DNA from: Dermatemys mawii | Taxonomy: Eukaryota; Chordata; Testudines; Dermatemydidae | Direction of reading: 5' to 3' | DNA length: 64,000 bases | Assembly: GCA_007922305.1 (NCBI GenBank) | Contig: ML677373.1 | Span: forward strand, 15,985,071-16,049,070 | In this document: piece by piece, positions 12,150-24,687 of the stretch | Layout of the letters: every line of letters starts with the position of its first letter | Numbering within the stretch: the stretch's first letter is position 1 | Program-made: the position numbers and the translations under genes | Notes under the pieces: model-generated | What the model was told of the DNA's origin: nothing | The model's database searches: none | What the model saw: the letters and a program-made list of their open reading frames with translations, nothing else

Positions 12150-12345
12150 TGTGAATGGATTTTTTTTTATCTGTACAACACCTCGATGAAGTTATGTTAT
12201 CCCCATTTGACAGAGGTTGGTATTGAGGCACAGGGTCATTTACGTGATTTGCCCAAGGTCACACTGGAAGTTAGTGACTGAACTATGAACTGGATCAGGT
12301 ACCCTGAGTCCCAGTCCCATACTCTGTTAATAAGACCATTGTTCC
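12150..12345 (-). repeat. MIR-type SINE
   Basis: Antisense core: 'ttatccccatttgacagagg', 'attgaggcacagggtcattt', 'gatttgcccaaggtcacact' and 'ctgagtcccagtcccatac'. The order of the words matches the reverse complement of the MIR consensus. Confidence 0.82.
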
Positions 12346-12660
12346 TGGTTTGAAGGGGCTATTTGTGGTTCTTTATATCTAGTTTGATTTCTGGTCCCCA
12401 TTTCTTGCTTCTGCCACTGAAGAGAAAGTAGAGCTCTGAGGGGGCAAGTACAGTCTTGTTGTCCTCTGTTTTAAAAAATAAGTACCCTCCCTTATGGTGT
12501 CCAGAATCAGGCCTCAAACATGGGAGAATTAAGATGGAGAAGATTTAAGAGTTGATGTGAAGAGCTGGCAGTGAAAGTTGTTTGCAGCACTTTTTGGTCC
12601 TACAAAACCCACCAGCTATGCTACATATTCTTGAGCATCATCTTACATTGGCATCTTTTC

Positions 12661-12729
12661 TGTGTGTGTGTGTGTGTGTGTGTGTCTCTGTCTCTGTCTC
12701 TCTCTCTCTCTCACCCTCACACACACACT
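12661..12729. repeat. Compound microsatellite (TG)n-(TC)n-(CA)n
   Basis: A TG run of about twelve units is followed by TCTCTG/TC units and then a short CA run after 'ccctcac'. The TG and CA runs are complementary and could fold back on each other across the TC core. Polymorphic length is expected. Confidence 0.95.
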
Positions 12730-14860
12730 CAGTCGCGTGATGTGGATACAAGCAGCACAAATCCATTAATATTCTCCAATATATTTTAGTGAATACTGCC
12801 AGGAGCCATGTTGCAGAGGGTCCCCACACAGACCTTGGTCTTCCTAACACACCTCATGGTGGGAGGGTTAGCGTTGAGGAGGCTGTGCTATGGAGAGCAT
12901 TTGTCCCCTCGCTGTGTTCCCTTGCCACCTGCTAAATCCAAACCACATGGAGCCCCCGCGTAAAGGCTTCTGGGTTGAAATGATGCCATGGAGACAGTGC
13001 TCCCTGCTTCCATGGCCACCTGCATGGAGGCATTGCATTATCATCTGCTCCGCCCGTTGAAAGGATCCTATATGCAGCTATAGGAATAGTTAAACATAAG
13101 AAAGGGGACACTGAGATGGAAGGGAGGAAGAAGCAGAATTATAGGAGGCAAGTATTGGCCATTACTCCTAGAGTCAGTCCCCTTGTTTCTATGTTGCTGC
13201 CCTTTCACATCCATGAAAAGCTTCAAAGTTCTCTAAGTAAAGAGAAAGCAGTACATATGGCTGTCCCCCTGCCCCTGTGCACCGCGGTAAGGAGGTGTGA
13301 GAAGTGTCCATTGTCACATACAGTATTCTTTAGATTTACTATGACTATGATCGTGGTTCAGAGAGTCTGCTCAAGGAGCCATAAATTTTGGTGCGAGTGT
13401 CGGTCGAGTTCAATAAAGATGCTACTAGAAAAACTGCAACAAAACTTGTTAATGTTAAACTATCGAGAGACATGATAAATCTATTCTAGGCACTCCCTCT
13501 ATCCACCCTTCATGCTTTGGCATTCCCTGGGTACTACTGTTATAATGCCAGTCATGATGAAAGCAAGAGAGATTAAGCGGGACAATATTTTTAAATAAAA
13601 ATATGCTCTAACAATTTAGCTGGAGATGAAGGGACAAATTACAGCCCTATGAGTCTATGGAGCTCTGCCATGATGGAACGTGTCTTCCGCTGGAGCAGTG
13701 GCAGGGGGAGACATTTTAAGCCAGATCGCCAGGCATGGCAGTTGTGCATGGAGCACAAGTCAGAGGATGGTGTGCAAAGGTGGCTTAAAGCTCTCCTTTG
13801 CACTTGGATAGTCCTAGTGCTGCTTTGTGCATGGCTCCTCCTTCCCTGCCCCCGCCCCATTTTATGCTAGAACAGCCTGAGGGCTTCTGTAGTTTACACA
13901 AGCCTGTAAAAGTAATAAGGGGCTGTAAATACTGCCAAGAATTGGCACTGAGGTAGGGTGTCTGTGCTTTGCTGACTGCAGGGAAGGTGCATGGAGGAAT
14001 CTGCTCCATGCCACGGGATGATCATTTTACATCTGGGGTGATCAGCAGTGTGGCACAAAGCAGCCACATGGCACTGAAAGGTCTAGCCCTGTGCTTGTGT
14101 ATAGTGTAAGAATGTATGTAAACAGCTCCTTTATTTCCTCTTCCAGCACTTTTTGGTGTCGCCAGGCCAATACCGGGGCTATGGCACTCCCTAGCCGGAC
14201 AAGTTCCTTCCAGGCTGATTGGCACTATTGGGAGCTGTGAGAGTGGAGGCCTGTTGTGAGTGTTGTGCTGATCAAAGGAAAGTATTCCCTGCATATGCTC
14301 TACCTTGTGTGCCACGTCTGTATGCAGGCAGGCAGCCATAATTTGGCATGAATGTTGTTTCAGTAGTAGGCCAGGTTAGAAGATCTGGGGCCAGATGGTA
14401 TGGCCCTTTTGCACCCCTCCTATAATGCAGCTGAAAATTGCCAACAGAGAATCCTGCTGGTGTAGAGGAAAAACTGTGCTGCTGCCAGGTCCCATGCCTT
14501 TGATCCCACTCCTCTTCCTCCAGGACAGCCAGGGAGGAAGTATGGAGTGGCTATCCCAGTCCCCTAGACCTATTTCCATTAAGGACCTTAAAGCAATGGT
14601 GGAATTTAGAACTGCCCACAGCAGCTCTAAGCGGCATCATGGGTGAAACTGGGCACTGTCCCCTCTCTCCTGTACTGAGCAGAACTCTAGGTCAGGAGAG
14701 AATCTGTGCCAGGGAGACTACTAATTAACTGGAAATTGATGTAGGTTGACTATGTTTTGTGTGTCAATGTTCTCTCTAATCTGGAGCATATTTTGGAGGA
14801 TGTTGTATCATGTACATTTGGCCTATCTGATATAGTATCCAAAATGAGCTACTGAGCTGC
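12730..14860. other. Non-coding stretch, no gene recognised
   Basis: Short frames are open on both strands but with no family resemblance, and opposing frames at 13640-13870 mirror each other, which points to composition rather than coding. No terminal repeats or target duplications were found. Confidence 0.45.
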
Positions 14861-14864
14861 AGTT

Positions 14865-15010
14865 ATTATTTATTATTATTATTTATCATTTGTATTGCAG
14901 TAGCACATTGGAGCCCCAGTGAGGGGTCAGGAACCCATTGTTCTAGGTGCTGTTCAAATGCATAAGGGAAAGATGGCTCCTGCCCTAAAGAATTCACAAT
15001 CTGTGTGTGG
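14865..15010 (-). repeat. MIR-type SINE, tail-side portion
   Basis: Starts with 'ttattatttattattattat' and continues 'ttgtattgcagtagcacatt', 'ggagccccagtgaggggtca', 'ccattgttctaggtgctgtt' and 'gctcctgccctaaagaattc'. In turtles this A/T-rich start is the reverse of the SINE's 3' tail. It is the same family as the copies at 58690 and 59290. Confidence 0.72.
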
Positions 15011-15380
15011 ACTGCAATTGCAAATCCTCAGATACAGCCTGGGAAATATATTTAAACTGAAAGGGTGCAATTGAAATCCCTCTGCAAATTCTGTTCCAAA
15101 TTAGCTTTTGAATGTAAAGACTTCTCCCATTAAGGTAAGTGTTCAGGGCCCCAAGTGAGCAAGATACTTAATGCGTGCCTACACTTAAGCATGTAAATTG
15201 TTCTGTTGAAGTTAATATGTGATTCAGTTTAAATGTCCGCATGTATTTCTAAACCACATGTGGAAAGTGAGCCCCTATTTTGTTCCAGAGTTTTCATATC
15301 CAATCCTTAGAATGAAGCAAATTGATGAACGCTCACTCAGGTTTATTAATGGTATAAATAGCAAGCCTCCCCTGAATAAC

Positions 15381-15690
15381 TTAGGCCTGGGCTACACTGG
15401 GAGGAAACAGGGGGTTCAAACTAAGATATGCAATTTCAGCTACGTTATTTGCACAGCTGATGTCAAAGTATCTTAGTTCGATTTACCTGGCCCTCCTCAC
15501 GGTGGCTAGTCGACTGTGTCGGCTCCCTCGTTGACTCTGCTTACTCCTCTTGTGGAGCTGGAGTTCTGGAGTCGACGGGGAGCATGTTCAGGGATCGATT
15601 TATTGCATCTAGATAAGACACGATAAATCGATCCCTGATACATCGAACACTACCTGCTGATCCAGTGGGTAGTATAGACGTACCCTCTAG
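15381..15690. mobile_element. 'gtctacact' inverted-repeat element (non-autonomous)
   Basis: Left end 'ggcctgggctacactggg' and right end 'agtatagacgtaccctctag' are imperfect inverted repeats. The interior contains 'cttgtggagctggag', 'gagtcgacgggga', 'cagggatcgatttattgcat' and 'acgataaatcgatccctgat', the last two forming an internal palindrome. Relatives occur at 23040-23258, 27335-27605 and 50623-50920. The form (short ends, about 300 bp, no frame) fits a MITE. I suspect the Harbinger superfamily, but a 3-bp target duplication could not be settled. Confidence 0.65.
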
Positions 15691-15691
15691 G

Positions 15692-15785
15692 CCTGAAGAA
15701 AAGCTATGTGTAAGCTTGAAAGCTTCTCTCACTACACAACAAAAGTTGATCCAATAAAAGATATTACCTCACCCACCTTTTGTCT
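15692..15785 (+). mobile_element. SINE/Penelope-like 3' tail with hammerhead-like motif
   Basis: The tail reads 'cctgaagaaaagctatgtg', 'taagcttgaaagcttctctc', 'ccaataaaagatattacctc' and 'acccacctttt', a recurrent turtle repeat end. It contains CTGAAGA at 15693-15699, a perfect 5-bp stem (aagct 15701-15705 with agctt 15713-15717) and GAAA at 15718-15721. This is the order of a hammerhead ribozyme core, with one extra A before the stem. The same arrangement occurs in the Penelope-like element at 42581-43450. Ribozyme activity is inference. Confidence 0.55.
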
Positions 15786-18700
15786 CTAGTGTTCTCAATA
15801 GTTATGTCAAACCCTACAAATTCACTTCAACTGATGTGTAATATTTATTGCTGAAGTGGATTTCCCTTTTTGTAAACACAATCTGCTTGCAATTAATAAA
15901 GCTCTTAGCATCAGCTTTTTGCCGGAAGTAATATCCTTCACAGAAACACCTAAGTCATTTCACAAAGAATATCTAACACATTATCAAAGATAGGAAGGAA
16001 AATCATTCTGACATTTGGAATTGAACTACGTAATTTTCCTTTGGCATATATTTAATATAGTTATTTCAGAATTTATTGTATTGTTCTCTTGCCGACATCT
16101 CAAAAAAATGTATTGGGAGGACTGTAAAGGTAGAATGCAAATAAAACAGTCAGTGTTGATTAGAGGAACATTTGCCATTATGGTGAAAATCATTTTGTAG
16201 AAGAAAAGCAGAACCCATTTTGTTAAATACGGTGGAGTGAGGGTTTGAAAGGTAGAAAGCGCTTCTTGCCATTAATAAATTGTGAGATGTGTGAGAGTTT
16301 AGGTTTTTCATAAGTGCAACTAAATACTTCTGGCTGAGGAAACTGCTGTTGGAACCCTCTTGCTAAAATAAAGTGGTCTCCCACTGACTGGGTCATACAG
16401 ATCCTGCATTTTACTCTGACAAGATGGCTGCCACAGCTATAACCTTAGAAACATAACTGTAATTTAAAAGTAGATTTTAGGAGTATCCTAAGAGGGCTGG
16501 TAGGGCACAAAGAGCTTCATCCTCACAAACACTACTACGCGTATGGCCTCTGTGCACTGATGGTCACAAATCTAGTGTTTTGTGCTCCCAGCATACAAGA
16601 ATTGGGCAGGCGTCCTGTGTAGTTCTAGACACTCCTAAAGGAGACCATACTTCCATTCTCCTCTCTGTATGAGTGCATGGAAGTGAGCCAATAATGGTGA
16701 GGCGGGAAGGTGGGAAGAGAGAACATACTGGCCCCCCTGTGGCCTGATTCACTGTTAGTTTGCACCTCTTGTGTAGTCAATTAGCCCAGTACAAAGTGAA
16801 CATCAAATACTGTCAGATCCCCTACTTCACACTAGTGTAAATGACTGCTAAAGGCAGAAGACAATGCTGAAGAAAGCCTCTCAGAGAAGATTATAGAGCT
16901 TCCCTTCACTTACTGCAGAGGGGTAGTCCTAGGATTTCCACTCCTCCTCTTGCTACTTGAGGCACGAAAAGTCCTTAGAGCACAGATGGAAAAATTCACT
17001 TATAATCATAGAGGTTGTAGCAGAACTTAGGCTGCAGTTGGTCAGCATCACATAACCCACCGCCGAGGGGACCATGGTGGTGGGGAGCATGGGCGTGGGT
17101 CGGCAATGTGGATCCATGCTCACCCCATATAGTCACTGGGCAGTTGTGCCCCTATTCCTGTCCAGAGTCTGGTACAGTGGCAGCGGTGAAGCTCCAAGCC
17201 CCACCTGCAGATTAGGAGGTGAATACCGGTATCCCCAGTAAAAATTCTTGTGAAGAGGGCCCATTGTGCTGGGTGGAGTGATGAATTCTACCCAGACAGA
17301 TCAATAAGAGGTTTGGTGTGTTGGTTGCGGGTTTAGCAAGGAGATGAGTTAAACTCCATTTCTTACTTTTACTAAGCAAATGTTAACTAAGAAAAGAATT
17401 TTGTAAATCTATTGTATTTCATTAACTTTGCTTTGTTTTAATAAGCAATAAAATTTATAAATAATGAAACCATGAGAGAAGCCATGTGCTAGTGGGTTAT
17501 TAATGCAGGCCTAGGGCATTATAAGTCATGATGCTGAAGGCAAATAGACTTTAATCACAAGACCTGCATTAATTACTTAATCATGTCTGTTCCTTGTTAA
17601 GATGATATCAACTTTTTTGTTTAGTTTTGTTTCACATGAGCTCATTTTCTGGGCAAAAAAGAAAATGACCTGCAGTGCAGATTTTATTTTAATGATTCAT
17701 GTAGCTCTTGCTCCTGCTACTTTCACCAAATGTTTCTAACACATGCTCACATGCTGTCTTATTCCTCTGAGAGGCATTTCGTTGCCGGCCATTGTCTTTT
17801 TCAATCACTAGCTCTCTGCACACATCTAGACCCCAATCCACAAAACATACACGTGCTCTAGCTTTACTTCTGTCAGACCATGCGTAGTCCAGTGTGGAAA
17901 TGACATTCCCACCTGAAACAAGACAGTGTGGCCCAAATTGTGTGGTCCTCGCGTAGCCCACAGAGAAGAATTTGTTTTGCCCTTTGTGCTTGATTCACAG
18001 AAAATATGAGTCTATTACAGCCCCAAGCTACAAGCCTGGCTTTTTAGCTCAAGCTATAGACACCTATCAGTTCAGTTATGGAAGTCCCTCAGTCAATTCC
18101 TGGCATTGGCAAAGGCGGCAGCCATCACATGTGCTCAATCCTTAGTTAGACAAAACCATTTTTAGCAAGTTGTGATGGGAAATGTCTGTCATCCTCCGCT
18201 TTCTACAGGTTTTTGCCTCCCTATGCCAGACCTAGTTCAAGAGAGCTCCTGCCCTACCATTCTTAACTGTCTATCAATACTTTGAAGAGTGTATGTTCGC
18301 TTCTCTTTTGACTCTATTCATTGTTTCGTGCATGGTCCTCCTTTAAGATAGTCATGGTGGAAATTCACCCCTGTTCACGGGGCCAGAATGAAGCTTGTAT
18401 ACAGCGTAAATCCCAGTTCAGTCCTGTTTTGAAGGCAATAGTGCTACATATTGATCAGAGACATTTTGGCCAGCAACAAATTCCACCCAATGTGAAAAAT
18501 CGAGCTGCAATTAAATCCAGGATGCTGAATGATGCCTATGGAAACACCTTCCTCCCACCCTGGTATATTTTAAATTAAATTTTTGTATAGTAATCAAAGC
18601 ATCCATGTTCATTATCTGAGACCATCTGAGTGCAATGTGACGGGGTGCACCTGAAAGATTAAAAATATGGGGTTTTTTAATGAGCTTCGGGTAGTAACAA

Positions 18701-20720
18701 GACAAATCTTTCTGGAACGTTGTTCTTCCCAGAAACGGCATGTTGCATTTTGAAAATTATTACTATTCGGCTGAATTTAATCCGTGAGTAGTTGAAACAT
18801 ACACAGTGTAGCATATCAATATTTTTTTCCCCCAAGGAACATTCCTGATTTTAATGCAAATTAATTGCTACCTCTTTGCCAGGGATGTTTGAAATATGTA
18901 GATAATATGCTAATATGCAGCGGCATGCATAAATATTGTAGCAGGGATATTCATCTCTCTTGTAATCTCTTGGGTCATTGCTCTCCTCTTGTATCTATTC
19001 CGATCTACTTGAACAGCATGACTGGGGACTGAAGGAAGATTTGCTTTTTGGGCTGCAGATTGATACAGCTTTAACTCATTTGGAAAAGGGGAGGAACCCT
19101 TCAGAATCAGATTCATTGAGGCCCAAAGCCCACTTCACTAACTGGGCATTCTGCAGCTAAGAAACGGGAGGAAAGGAATCCTCCTTCCAGACTGCGGGAC
19201 AGCTATGGAGATTCCCTCTGGTCTCTGCTGCTCCACAGCCACCGCTGCCACCCAGCCAATACAGGAGTCTCTGCAACTTCTGTTGCCCTGCTCTATAGGC
19301 TGCGCTGGCAATAGATGTGTTTGCACCCTTCTCAGTGTCCCTTGTTCCTTCCTTTCTACAGTCTGCGTCTGCCCTATCCTGAAAGCCCCCACTGCTAGAT
19401 TCCAAGGTACACAGGAGGCAAAAGTTGAATTGCCTTTGGGATACTACATCTAAGGAAGAATGGTCCTAAGGCCAACATTTTCAGAAGGGCTCAGCAGTCA
19501 TTTAGGCCTCAGCCCCCAAAAGCTGCTATGGGGGAAAAAAATGTGGCCACTTCATGATTCCCTACATGGAAAACAAGTTCTTCGCAGAATCTGGCCCTGA
19601 CCTCGCAAACAAATGTGCTCTTTCAAGTTTTTCATTTAAAAAAAGAGACTGGGTTTCTCTCCCCAGTGGGGCGAGGATCACTGATAGCTACATCCACTTT
19701 GTCATGACAGACACAAAAGGTATGATACCTACAATGCAAGTAGAACCACTGTGTGCCCATCAAACCCCACTTTTGTGAGCCCACCCCAACATTTGCACAT
19801 AGCTGACCAGGAATCACACTTCAACGTGCAGTTGCCCGTGCAAGTTCCACTGCGCACAAGAAGAGCTGGGAAGGTTGTTCTCTTGATTTGGTTTTTAAAT
19901 AGATATGGGGGCACCCATTGCTGCTACCTTGAATCTGCTTTGTTGAATAAAGTGAGCAGGAATTGGCACTTACTAAATGGAACTTCACTAAATAGCCAGA
20001 GACCAGTAGCCAAACATCACTGGGCAAAAACAGAAAGGAAAAAAAAAGGATAGGATTCTCAAAGGATGTGATAGTGAAAAAGAGAAGCCCTAATAGTTGC
20101 AGGTGAACTGAGTAAAGAATTCTTCTATCCAACCTTGAAGGTAGCTCCAGAGGTACTCTGGTGAATGTTTTCAGGAACAGAATCCTGCTCATAGACAAAA
20201 TTCCTCAAGTTGAGAATTCCTTCCCTTCAGATGGAATATGGGAAGAAGAGAAGAGGCAGTAGAATACTTGCAGGAATCTTAGCTCTCAGGAACTTTTTAA
20301 AGTAGAAACATGAGAATATCTGAAAGTTAACAAGACCCAGGAACTTTCACTGGCTGCGTTCAGAGGGCAGATTGAAGACGGTGCTGAGGAGGGAAAAAAA
20401 TTATCTGTCATCAAGACAGGCAAAAACTCAGTGAAGCAGTTCACAAAGAACTAGAGCACCAGATAATTATCCTGGAGCAAAGACACAAAAGTATAGGAGA
20501 GAGGGAAGAGTTACCAGGAATAGTGTGATACCAGCAGAGGATTAGAGTATTTAAGCAATATGGGTTGACAGGTGTTGCATTTCTGGGTGATCATGCCTCA
20601 GGTGGTGATGTAAAGTATTTTGACAGCTGGTTCATATCTGGATTCTCCCACACACTTTAGCTATCAATCTCAAGTGACTTTAATCACCTAAAAATTCACT
20701 GCTCGGTGTCTCTTGTAAAG
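15786..20720. other. Long non-coding stretch, no gene recognised
   Basis: No repeat with clear ends and no convincing exon. The part at 17440-17640 is rich in homeodomain-type words (TTAATTA, ATTAATTAC, TTAATCA) and that at 18840-18960 has 'ttaatgcaaattaattg' and 'atatgctaatatgcagcgg'. Both could be conserved regulatory DNA. The region 19440-19540 has words of an old palindromic repeat ('ccaacattttcagaagggct'). Confidence 0.4.
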
Positions 20721-20721
20721 G

Positions 20722-20812
20722 AATTTGAATCCAGTGATTAGAGCAGGGAAATTGTCCTGCAGAACTCCTGGGTTCTATTCCTAGCTCTGCTACTGAGCTT
20801 GAACCCAAATGT
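20722..20812 (+). repeat. MIR-type SINE fragment
   Basis: A short fragment with 'aactcctgggttctattcct' and 'agctctgctactgagcttg', the box-B-proximal and early core part of the amniote MIR. Confidence 0.65.
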
Positions 20813-21580
20813 AATGTGGACATTTATTTCATTATTTCATTTCTTTATTTCTTAGAAATAAAGAAAACAGCTTAGAATAATCCATTTCTTTGCACTGTTA
20901 ACTCATCATACATCATAGCCAACTAGTCAGCCAATCAGAAGTCCCAACAGGAATTTTATAACCAATGATTAAATGGAAACGATATTGCCCAATAGACAGA
21001 AAACAAAACCACCAAAAAAAGTCACAGGGTTTTTAAAAGTTGTGTCCCAACGCTAATTAAATACAATGAATCTAAAAGAAATTACAGTTTCATACTTTAG
21101 GATCGCTACATGAAAAGGAATTTACCCAGAGATGAAAGCATAGGATTATTTTAATGGAAAAGCACTTCTTAAACGATCAAATGCAAAAGGATGTAGGTGG
21201 CAATGACTGAAACACTTTTAGGGTTACAACGTGAGTGTGTACTGCAGTAATTAGATGCCAAAAATGTTGTCTGACCACCTTTAGCAGGGAAGATACTTTG
21301 GACAGCATGGAATGACAGAAATCTAAAATGCATGGAGATCAGGGAGCGGGCTGCAGTTCCATCCCTTTTGGTTCTCTAATTAGTCATTGACTAGCCAAAT
21401 GTGGATGGGGCCAGCTGATTGCCTGCTGTGTCTCCCCTCTGCCCTCCCTACTTAAACTAAGCCCAGGCTTTTCAAAATCTTCTTACTCTCCAGTTAGCTA
21501 TCCTGCTCCTACCGCCCCTTAGCTGTGGATTAAGAGCTGTGCCACTTAAGATGATGTGACTCTGACAATCACCTGCTTTT
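20813..21580. other. Non-coding stretch, nothing recognised
   Basis: AT-rich, with no open frame, terminal repeats or motif that I can name. Confidence 0.4.
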
Positions 21581-21584
21581 AGGG

Positions 21585-22255
21585 GTCAGGAAGGAATTTT
21601 TCCCACTGTGCCAAATTGGGAGGCCATCAAATACGGGGGAGGGAGTTGCCTTCTTTTCAGCCTCCCTGTCAGGATCACAAGAGGAGCATGGATGGTTGGG
21701 CCTAATGGTTGGAGAAATGGGTGGCCAGCCCTGGAAACTAGGGTGCAGCCGAGCTGAACCAGAGTCAAGAATCAGGACTGTGGGGCTCACAGGAGTATGG
21801 TTGAGAGCAGAACTGAGGGTCCAAACCAGGGATCAGAATCAATGGGCGAGCCATAGATGAGGTTGGGAAGCAGAGCCTGGGGTCAGAGCCGGGGATCAGA
21901 AGCAGCATGCCAGAGCCAATTGGTGGGCACCAAGCCAAAGACATGGTCAGGAAGCGAAGGCCTAGTGTCAGAGCCAGCGATGTCAAGAATGGAGAAGAGC
22001 AGAAACTGGAGTGGGCCCAGGCTGGATGGGAGCAGAAGCAGGCACAGAAAGCAGAGTCAAGCGCAGCTGTGGCATGGAACGTGTTGAGCTGCCAGCGAGC
22101 TCTGGCTGCTGCTGGGTCAAAGAGTACCATAGCTCCATTCCTCCATGACTCAGGAGGTGCATTCAAGCAAGCAGCCCCATCCAGGATCAGGTGTATTGTT
22201 AGGAGGCTGGCCCTGCTGTTGCTGGCTCCCTGACACTCCCAGTGGCACAGCTGGG
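21585..22255. repeat. GC-rich repeat with internal 'cagagccggggatcag' units
   Basis: The first 70 bp ('ggtcaggaaggaatttttcc') resemble part of a CR1 3' UTR. Downstream, a loosely repeating unit recurs: 'gggatcagaatcaatgggcg', 'ggggtcagagccggggatca', 'agtgtcagagccagcgatgt'. The stretch ends in 'gttgctggctccctgaca', a shape seen at LTR ends (TGTCAGGGAGCC on the reverse strand). It may be a degraded LTR or a minisatellite-like repeat. Its long open frames are explained by stop-poor composition. Confidence 0.4.
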
Positions 22256-23039
22256 TAGAAGCAATAGGATTTGAGGGTCATATAACACTGTTGTAGTTCC
22301 TGACTCCTTGCACTTTGTGGCTCATGTCCAGTGCTAGTAAAGGCTAAAAAGGCCAGCTCCCAGTGGTAAATGAGACCTGGGAGTGCTATGCTGGACCTTG
22401 TACTCATGGGGAGGAGCTTGAAGTCTTTTGTGGACTGAAGTTCCCCCCCACCCAGGCTTGTGGCCTTTGTCACTTCCCCCGCATCCCACTTACACAGGTG
22501 CAGAGGTTGCGCAATTGAATGGAGTCCATAGGTTAGACTAAGGAAGGTCTAATTTAATTGCTAATTGCAGACACATACCCAACAAAGACATTAGCAAAAT
22601 GATTTTGACCAGGTGTGGAAATGCTCATTCATTCCCATTAGGCCTGATTTGTAATTAACAGGGATGGGTTTGATAGTGCGGTCTGCAAAAACTGATGTCT
22701 CTCTCAATGTCCCTTTGTAAAAAATCAAACACACTTCTGAAATGCTGAAAGTCTCTGATGGGATTCCCTGGAATCACCTACTGAGGTGAGTCTGAAAGCG
22801 CAAAATGGATAATTTGCTGGGTGAATAGAAAGTTTATTTGTATTTAAGTTTCATCAGTTACATTCTATCTCATGTAGGCCCATGTGGATACCATCTGATT
22901 TCTGTAGCAGATATCTGATCTTTGATACATTAACGTGAAGTAGGGACCTTTTAGTTTGCACCAGCAGCATGCACTCTAGTGGTCCCATGTGGATCTTGTT
23001 GGTGAGCTCTGCAGTTCACACCTCGGTAGTCCACACTCT
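22256..23039. other. Non-coding stretch
   Basis: No gene recognised. The part from 22930 to 23039 ('cgtgaagtagggacctttta', 'caccagcagcatgcactcta') looks like another dispersed repeat that abuts the element to its right, but its ends are unclear. Confidence 0.35.
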
Positions 23040-23258
23040 GATGCAATGCAGGAAAACTCTCAGACTGGTCCATATGGGGTGTCCATCTAAGAAACGCAAC
23101 TTCAGCTCCACTTCCATCTCTTGTGGAGGTGGAGTACAGGAGTTGACAGGGTGCGCGCTTGGGGATCAATTTATTTTGTCTACAGTAGACACGATAAATT
23201 GTTCCTCAATAGATTGATCACTATATCAGTGAGTAGTGCAGACATACCCTCAGGGTAC
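23040..23258. mobile_element. 'gtctacact' inverted-repeat element, right-hand part
   Basis: Matches the element at 15381-15690 along 'cttgtggaggtggagtacag', 'gagttgacagggtgcgcgct', 'tggggatcaatttattttgt', 'agacacgataaattgttcct' and the right end 'gtgcagacataccctcaggg'. The left terminus is missing or too diverged to place. Confidence 0.6.
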
Positions 23259-24687
23259 AGCTTGCATGCCGGAAGGCTGCTTGTGAGCAGACCATGTCGG
23301 AGCTACTTCAGCAATGCATCGTAAAGCACCTACAGTTGCAGGGTAGGGGTGACACAACTGCTCATTAGTCTGGACTGTGCCCTGGTATGTCACACCTAAG
23401 CATAGCCTTTTATAAATTGGAGAGGTAAGAGTTTTGTAAATATTGGGAGAAGGACAAATGGAAATTACGGTAAAGTGACTTCACTCACTTCTCCCTCTGG
23501 GAAAAAAAACAGTTAGGCATCACTAAGAAAAGGGTAAATACACAAAGGGCCAATCATTCTTGTAGATTTTACTCCATTTTATTGGATTCATCATCACTAC
23601 ACGAAAAACATTTGATAACAAACAAATTGGTAAGAGAATTGAACAGACAAATATGCCCTGGAACCTGAACTGAAGTCCTGCAAGGCTTTAAAAATCCTCA
23701 GTACTGTAAATTATGGAGGAAATGTCAATGGAGATTCATTATCGCATTTTTCAGCCCTTCTGATAGTTAAAATAGGCTAGACAGCACTATCTTACCTGTT
23801 TGAGAGGTTCCCAGGGCACATATTTTCTCATGCATGTTTTCCATCTGTGCCGTATAGCTGAGGTAGTTTGACAGCAAGTGCATAAGCAAATAGAATAAAT
23901 AAACTTATCAGGTAAGAATATCTGTAGACATTGTCATTTTCAGTTTAGGCTTGCTTGATAATCCTCTGAATAGTAAGTGGGAAAGTGTTTACCAAGAGTA
24001 AAACAGGTTGCTGCAATGAAATGGATTATAACATTAAAAACATCTATTCCATCCTGAGGGGAATGGACTACAAAATTCAAGGAAAATAAGTGGAAAGAGC
24101 AGTTTCATTATATGCCAGTGAGAACCCTCACAAAAAGATGGTGTCATGCTCAAATCTTGGATTTACAATCTATATGGTGGTGAGCCTTTTTAAACCTTGG
24201 GCAATATGAACTCTTGTTCTAAATTTTATGGCTTAAGCACATCTCTATTCATCACCACTTTCCAAACTTCAGTAAAAGTCTCTCTCTCCCTGTAGTTTAT
24301 CTGTGAAACCATTTTAAGACACAGCAGGCATTGAGTTGTCCCTTTTTATAAGTAAACCAATCAATACAAATTCAGAAACAATTTCAATCTTCAGGGTTAG
24401 CCAAGTATAGTTCATGCCTCTTTCAAAATGTATGAGCTGGTGTGGGTCTGGAAGGAATAAGGGAAACAGAAGGATAGCAGGTAAAGGAGCCATGTAGAGG
24501 ACAATGATGTGGTGAAACACAATAGTGTTTTTCTGAGACTTAACCAAGGAGAAGCTCAGTTGTATGTCAGGAAAAGAGAATTGGATCTCAGGAAATACCT
24601 GAGAGATGGAAAAAGCTTTCATGCATTCTCAAGTGAGGAAGTAGCTTGCAACTGGGGTAGTTTTCTTAGGCTAGTAAAATGTTGCTA
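23259..24687. other. Non-coding stretch, nothing recognised
   Basis: AT-rich, with no inverted ends or known repeat words and no convincing coding frame. Confidence 0.4.

Noticed and set aside
12571..12850. Frames with 'VCVCVCV' and 'THTHTHTH' runs
   Set aside because: Translation of the TG/TC/CA microsatellite.
13649..13870. Forward and reverse 73-codon frames over the same DNA
   Set aside because: Opposed frames of equal length without any motif suggest chance. No splice signals define an exon.
21765..22233. 133-codon reverse and 108-codon forward frames
   Set aside because: They mirror each other across a repeat with 'cagagccggggatcag' units and show no family resemblance.
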